DNA of 9,682 nucleotides from an uncultured Thermomicrobiales bacterium (GTDB taxonomy: Bacteria > Chloroflexota > Chloroflexia > Thermomicrobiales > Thermomicrobiaceae), in NCBI GenBank assembly GCA_937891245.1, contig CALAGB010000379.1:1-9682 (forward strand). The letters are read 5' to 3'. The position numbers and the translations under genes were made by a program. The notes beneath the pieces were generated by a model. That model was not told where the DNA came from. It made no database searches and saw only the letters and a list, made by a program, of their open reading frames with translations. Shown piece by piece: positions 6,515 to 9,682 of the stretch; the stretch's first letter is position 1; every line of letters starts with the position of its first letter.

Positions 6515-9025
6515 TCAGTCTGTTATCGCGTAGTGTGCTTCGATGAGCGCCCGGCCGTTGGCGGCCAATTGTTCCGCCAGATCGCGCTCTTCGAGGAGCC
6601 GGAGACAGTGTCGGGCGAAGACAGCCGGCCGATCGCCGATGAGGAGGTGCGTTCCGTCCTGCACGTCGAGTCCTTCAGCGGCGAGTGTTGTACTAACGAC
6701 CGGCCGGCGGTAGGCGAGCGCTTCAAGGAGTTTGATGCGCGTGCCTCCACCAGCGCGCAATGGCACGATCACCAGGTCGGCGCGGGCATACCAGTCCGCG
6801 AGCTGCTCGACTTCGCCGATGATTTCGACCTCCGGGATATGCTCCAGATCCCGGATATCATCGGTGGGGCCGCTGCCGACGATCAGCAGACGCTGAGCGA
6901 TCGGACTCCATTCGCGTATACGCGGCAGCACTTCACGACAGAACCAGATGAGTCCATCGACATTCGGGAAATAGCTGAGCGTGCCGACGTAGAGGAGTGT
7001 TCGCGGCGTAGAGACACGCTGCAGGGGCGGGGCGACCGGCAGGTGAACCCGATTCGTCAGTACGACGATCTCGGCACGATGCTCCGGCAGACGCTGCTCA
7101 AGATCGAGCCGGTCGATCTCGGAGCAGACGAAGATCCGATCCCACTCGGTCAGAAGTTGCTGTTCGATGTGGAACGCCAGGTTCGAGCGTCGTTCGACCT
7201 CGGCGGATTCGGCCTCAAAACCGTGGCGCGCGTAGAGCACCGCCAGCCGGTGCAGGGTGCGCGATTCCACGTCATCGAGATCGATCTGGATGACGGCCCG
7301 TTGCAGCTCGGGGCGCTTCAAATACGCGCTCGCCAGCGGGATCGTGGCGCTGCGAAAGAAATGGATCGTGTCGAATGACTCGTCGTAGGCTCGGCCGATC
7401 TCGTCAATCCAGGCGCTTTGCCAGTCAGCACGTTCGTGCGGGGCGACGGTCGCTTCGTCGTATGGCACGGGTGGCGGTGCCGAGCGGATCGCCGTGCAGC
7501 GTTCCTCCAGCCAGGGAGGTGCACTCGCCGCCGCCACGCTCGGATAGAGCGGCAGAATGAGGACCGAGACCCGGTGTGTCGCGGTGAGACGCCGCAGAAC
7601 CTGCCCGGCACGCATCGCCACGCCGTTACCACTCTCGGCCGGCGCGACCGGCGTGATATAGAGCAGCCTCGGGCGTGGATCGCGCGCGGTCGGATCGCTG
7701 TGCTCATTTGAGGACAGCGGGATAAGCTCGGCCGACCCCTGTTCATATTCCAACCAGTTTCCGCGCCAGCGACCATCATCCTGCAGTTGCAACACGCAGG
7801 TGTCGCGCGCACGGCTGCTGAGAATCAGCCGTGGCGATCCCCCGTCGTCCTCGACGCGCCAGAACCGCTCCACGGCACGTGCACCATACCCGATCTGTCC
7901 GTCGGGGAGCAGCTCGAGATCGCGCCGTTCGATGCTCGGACGAAGATAGGCGAAGTGGCGGATAGTCGCGACGTCGGTCGGCGCCGCGCCATTGAGCCTG
8001 GGTGCGGGACGTTCGCCGAAATCGCCGTTCCAGATACGGCGGAGCTCCGCCAATGCCTCGTCGCGCTCGGCCGTATATGGATCGTCGGGGACATTCGGAT
8101 TCCGTCCCCAGGCGACGAGACAGAGGTCGGTTTGATGGAGAGCGATGCGTGTGCCGGCGAAATTATGTTGCCAAAGCCCGACCAACTCCGGCTGATCAGC
8201 CGCCTCACCCGGGTAGCTACCGTGGGCGATCTCCGGGTGATGCGCCGGAAGAGCACGCGGCGCGTCACGGAGTCGCCAGGCGATCTGAAAGGTGTCCTTT
8301 TCGCCGATCAGATAGCGGTAATAGAAGGAAGATTGCCGGTTGAAATGAAGCGTGAGTTGCAGTTCGGGCCAGTGACGGCGCTTGTCGAGCACGACGATGC
8401 CGGTCTCGAACTCCGGCCCATCCGTCGGCGTTGTCCCGGCGATAGTCCAGATCGGATTGAAGCGATTGACGCGGCGAATATCCGGCCAGAAGAGTGCCCC
8501 GGTCCAGTGATAGTGGGGATCGTCGAAGAGCGCGGTGGGATCGATGAGCGGAATCAGATCGGCGTCGAGCCAGAGGACCTCGGCGAAGCGGCTGAGCACA
8601 ATGGCGGACGCTTTCAGCTCCCAGCCATTCGCCGGGCGCTGCCCGCTCAGTCGTTCGTCGCGGCTCGCGTCGACAAACGTAACGTCGAAGCGCTCGAACT
8701 CGGCGCGCAGCGGAGGCGCGAGATCGTCGTCGCCCAGATACCAGATTTCGACCGGCAGCCGGCAGCGGTGGATCTGACGCAGGAGCGATAGAAAGACCCA
8801 TCCCCCGGCGATATGCCCGCCACCGATCGCGGTGACGATGCCACGGTCGCGGAACGGAGGTGGGGTGTCGTCGAGCGTCGCGATTCGCTCGGCGAGCTGG
8901 CGTTGCTGCTCAACGACCGTCGTGCTGCGATCGTCAGGCGCGGCGATGAATGATTTCGAGGTGTGGGAGTCCCCAGCACGTCTCGCCCATGTCGGCGGCC
9001 ATAAGCCCAAGGCCCTCCGTTTCAA
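6515..9025 (-). CDS. Fused glycosyltransferase: GT71 (Mnn1-like) domain + beta module + GT4 domain
   Basis: A large cytoplasmic enzyme of about 836 residues if it starts at TTG 9025. The first domain (about 61-310) is like yeast Mnn1 alpha-mannosyltransferases (GT71): GIVTAIGGG, LPVEIWYLGDDD, NGWELKASAI, LWLDADLIPLIDP with the metal-binding DAD at 154-156, GALFWPDI (176-183), ETGIVVLDK and GEKDTFQIAW. A short beta-rich module (about 357-436) with DGQIGYG, ERFWRV and GRWRGNWLEYE follows; its role is unknown. The last domain (about 451-836) is GT4: SGNGVAMRAGQVLRRL (465-480), YVGTLSYFPNVDGL, and GGGTRIKLLEALAYRRPVVS (759-778). In the last motif the second Glu of EX7E is kept (768) and the first is Gly, as in one GT4 subgroup. 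No ATG or GTG lies before the first domain. TTG 9025 has GAGGAGGAG 9 bases upstream but sits 92 bases inside the upstream gene. Translation from 9568 would read the upstream gene out of frame. Donor and acceptor sugars are inferred only by family. Confidence 0.85.
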   Translation of the reverse strand: MKRRALGLWPPTWARRAGDSHTSKSFIAAPDDRSTTVVEQQRQLAERIATLDDTPPPFRDRGIVTAIGGGHIAGGWVFLSLLRQIHRCRLPVEIWYLGDDDLAPPLRAEFERFDVTFVDASRDERLSGQRPANGWELKASAIVLSRFAEVLWLDADLIPLIDPTALFDDPHYHWTGALFWPDIRRVNRFNPIWTIAGTTPTDGPEFETGIVVLDKRRHWPELQLTLHFNRQSSFYYRYLIGEKDTFQIAWRLRDAPRALPAHHPEIAHGSYPGEAADQPELVGLWQHNFAGTRIALHQTDLCLVAWGRNPNVPDDPYTAERDEALAELRRIWNGDFGERPAPRLNGAAPTDVATIRHFAYLRPSIERRDLELLPDGQIGYGARAVERFWRVEDDGGSPRLILSSRARDTCVLQLQDDGRWRGNWLEYEQGSAELIPLSSNEHSDPTARDPRPRLLYITPVAPAESGNGVAMRAGQVLRRLTATHRVSVLILPLYPSVAAASAPPWLEERCTAIRSAPPPVPYDEATVAPHERADWQSAWIDEIGRAYDESFDTIHFFRSATIPLASAYLKRPELQRAVIQIDLDDVESRTLHRLAVLYARHGFEAESAEVERRSNLAFHIEQQLLTEWDRIFVCSEIDRLDLEQRLPEHRAEIVVLTNRVHLPVAPPLQRVSTPRTLLYVGTLSYFPNVDGLIWFCREVLPRIREWSPIAQRLLIVGSGPTDDIRDLEHIPEVEIIGEVEQLADWYARADLVIVPLRAGGGTRIKLLEALAYRRPVVSTTLAAEGLDVQDGTHLLIGDRPAVFARHCLRLLEERDLAEQLAANGRALIEAHYAITD

Positions 9026-9682
9026 GCTCGCCGTCTCCTCCTCGTGCGTGCGGATGCCCAGGCCGATAGGGGAAGGGCGGGAAGATGAGACCGTCTCGAT
9101 GGAGATCGGCGCGGATGAGCAACATCGTCCCGCCGACCGCATCGAGCGGCACGACGACTCCCTCGTCGCGCAGGTCATCGAGATGATAGCGCCCCTTGTC
9201 ACGCCATGCATTCTGGTCGAAGGTCGGTCCGCCGGGATCGAGCACGCAGTGTGGCTGAACGATGTTTTTCCCGATCTGCAGCAGTCGATCGATGATATCG
9301 GGCGGATAGAACGTGAGATCGACATCGAGCCAGAGTACCCAGTCGTGATCGCGCAAGGCATGCGACAGAAGGTGATTACGGGCACGCGCCAGCACACGGC
9401 GGCGCTCCGGCTGAATCTGTGGATCGCTCCGGTGCATCCCCGGCGGAAGCACAAAACCGAAATTGTGTCGCCAGAGTTCGGCACCGGCGAAATCGCGGCG
9501 GAGTCGTCCAAGTTCTGCGGCCAGAATCTGGGCCGTGTCATCACGGCTGTCGCTCTCCAGCCAGCCAAGCGAGATTTGCCGATGGGGGTAGGTCAGCGAG
9601 TTGAGCAGCCGCAGGTAGATCGCAAGATGCGGTGCGGCGTCTTTCAGCGGTGTCAGGATGAGCACCGTGTCGTTGGCGGCGT
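8934..9682 (-). CDS. Anp1/Mnn9-like (GT62-like) glycosyltransferase, N-terminus cut by window edge
   Basis: The frame is open to the right edge, and 249 residues are visible, ending at a TGA. A GTG at 9665 could be a start, but coding continues upstream (AANDT before VLILTPLKDAAP), so the true start probably lies outside. Counting from the GTG, the GT-A-type signature runs LTPLKDAAPHL (4-14), LTYPHRQISLGWLESDS (24-40), and WVLWLDVDLTFYPPDII (109-125), with the metal-binding DVD at 114-116. Also present are the late LETEGLGLMAADMG (214-227) and GLPHLEIIHR (232-241) typical of the family. In yeast, Anp1, Mnn9 and Van1 are Golgi alpha-1,6-mannosyltransferase subunits; bacterial relatives are less studied. 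It precedes the GT71-GT4 gene on the same strand, with an overlap or a frame change at the junction. Confidence 0.88.
   Translation of the reverse strand, partial: AANDTVLILTPLKDAAPHLAIYLRLLNSLTYPHRQISLGWLESDSRDDTAQILAAELGRLRRDFAGAELWRHNFGFVLPPGMHRSDPQIQPERRRVLARARNHLLSHALRDHDWVLWLDVDLTFYPPDIIDRLLQIGKNIVQPHCVLDPGGPTFDQNAWRDKGRYHLDDLRDEGVVVPLDAVGGTMLLIRADLHRDGLIFPPFPYRPGHPHARGGDGELETEGLGLMAADMGETCWGLPHLEIIHRRA
9035..9043 (-). promoter_or_regulatory. Candidate ribosome binding site for a TTG start at 9025
   Basis: GAGGAGGAG on the minus strand ends 9 bases before TTG 9025, which is in frame with the GT71-GT4 protein. It lies inside the coding sequence of the Anp1-like gene, where the same bases encode part of ARGGDGELE. 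It may therefore be a coincidence of codon use, but it is the best initiation signal for this gene. Confidence 0.3.

Noticed and set aside
6488..7378. Plus-strand reading frame of 296 aa
   Set aside because: It is antisense to the GT4 domain of the minus-strand gene, where conserved motifs are clear, and its own translation matches nothing.
7787..8791. Plus-strand reading frame of 334 aa
   Set aside because: It is antisense to the GT71 domain and beta module and has no recognisable motifs; high GC alone keeps such frames open.
9026..9568. N-terminal extension of the GT71-GT4 protein back to 9568
   Set aside because: These about 181 residues are the Anp1-like gene read in another frame and look random (Ser/Arg/Cys-rich).

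Overview
GC-rich bacterial DNA with closely packed genes on both strands, Shine-Dalgarno-like sites and no introns. The overall look (LysM protein, P450, acyl-CoA dehydrogenase, unusual multi-domain glycosyltransferases) would fit an environmental or thermophilic Chloroflexota-type bacterium. That placement is a guess from gene content only; there is no rRNA or other marker gene here.

Layout from left to right. (1) Positions 1-1181, minus strand: a membrane-anchored protein with three LysM repeats, cut by the left window edge. It is preceded by a good sigma70-type promoter, a palindrome and a cluster of repeated GGTCCC boxes. (2) About 1182-1882: the only long stretch without a convincing gene. 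It holds those regulatory-looking elements, a short hairpin and one doubtful small reading frame. (3) 1883-3794, minus strand: a two-gene operon, DUF1028 protein first and cytochrome P450 second, separated by 16 bases. (4) 3795-3964: a divergent promoter region. (5) 3965-6421, plus strand: a two-gene operon of an acyl-CoA dehydrogenase and a GT4-type glycosyltransferase. (6) 6422-6514: a convergent gap with an inverted repeat that may terminate transcription from both sides. (7) 6515-9682, minus strand: a glycosyltransferase block. An Anp1/Mnn9-like (GT62-like) enzyme, cut by the right edge, is followed by a large protein that joins a Mnn1-like (GT71-like) domain, a beta-rich module and a GT4 domain.

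How the genes may work together (inference). The right half carries four glycosyltransferase domains in three genes and looks like part of a locus for a cell-surface glycan or glycolipid. The Anp1-like and Mnn1-like domains resemble the mannosyltransferases that build yeast mannan, so mannose or a similar sugar is a reasonable guess. The middle of the window (P450, DUF1028 protein, acyl-CoA dehydrogenase) looks like oxidative metabolism of an acyl or other hydrophobic substrate. The acyl-CoA dehydrogenase sits in the same apparent operon as a glycosyltransferase, which hints at a link between lipid and glycan metabolism but does not prove one.

The most curious point is the junction at about 8934-9025. 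The large glycosyltransferase has no ATG or GTG start upstream of its first domain, and its frame is +1 relative to the Anp1-like gene. The choices are a TTG start inside the upstream gene, a frameshifted fusion, or a sequence error.
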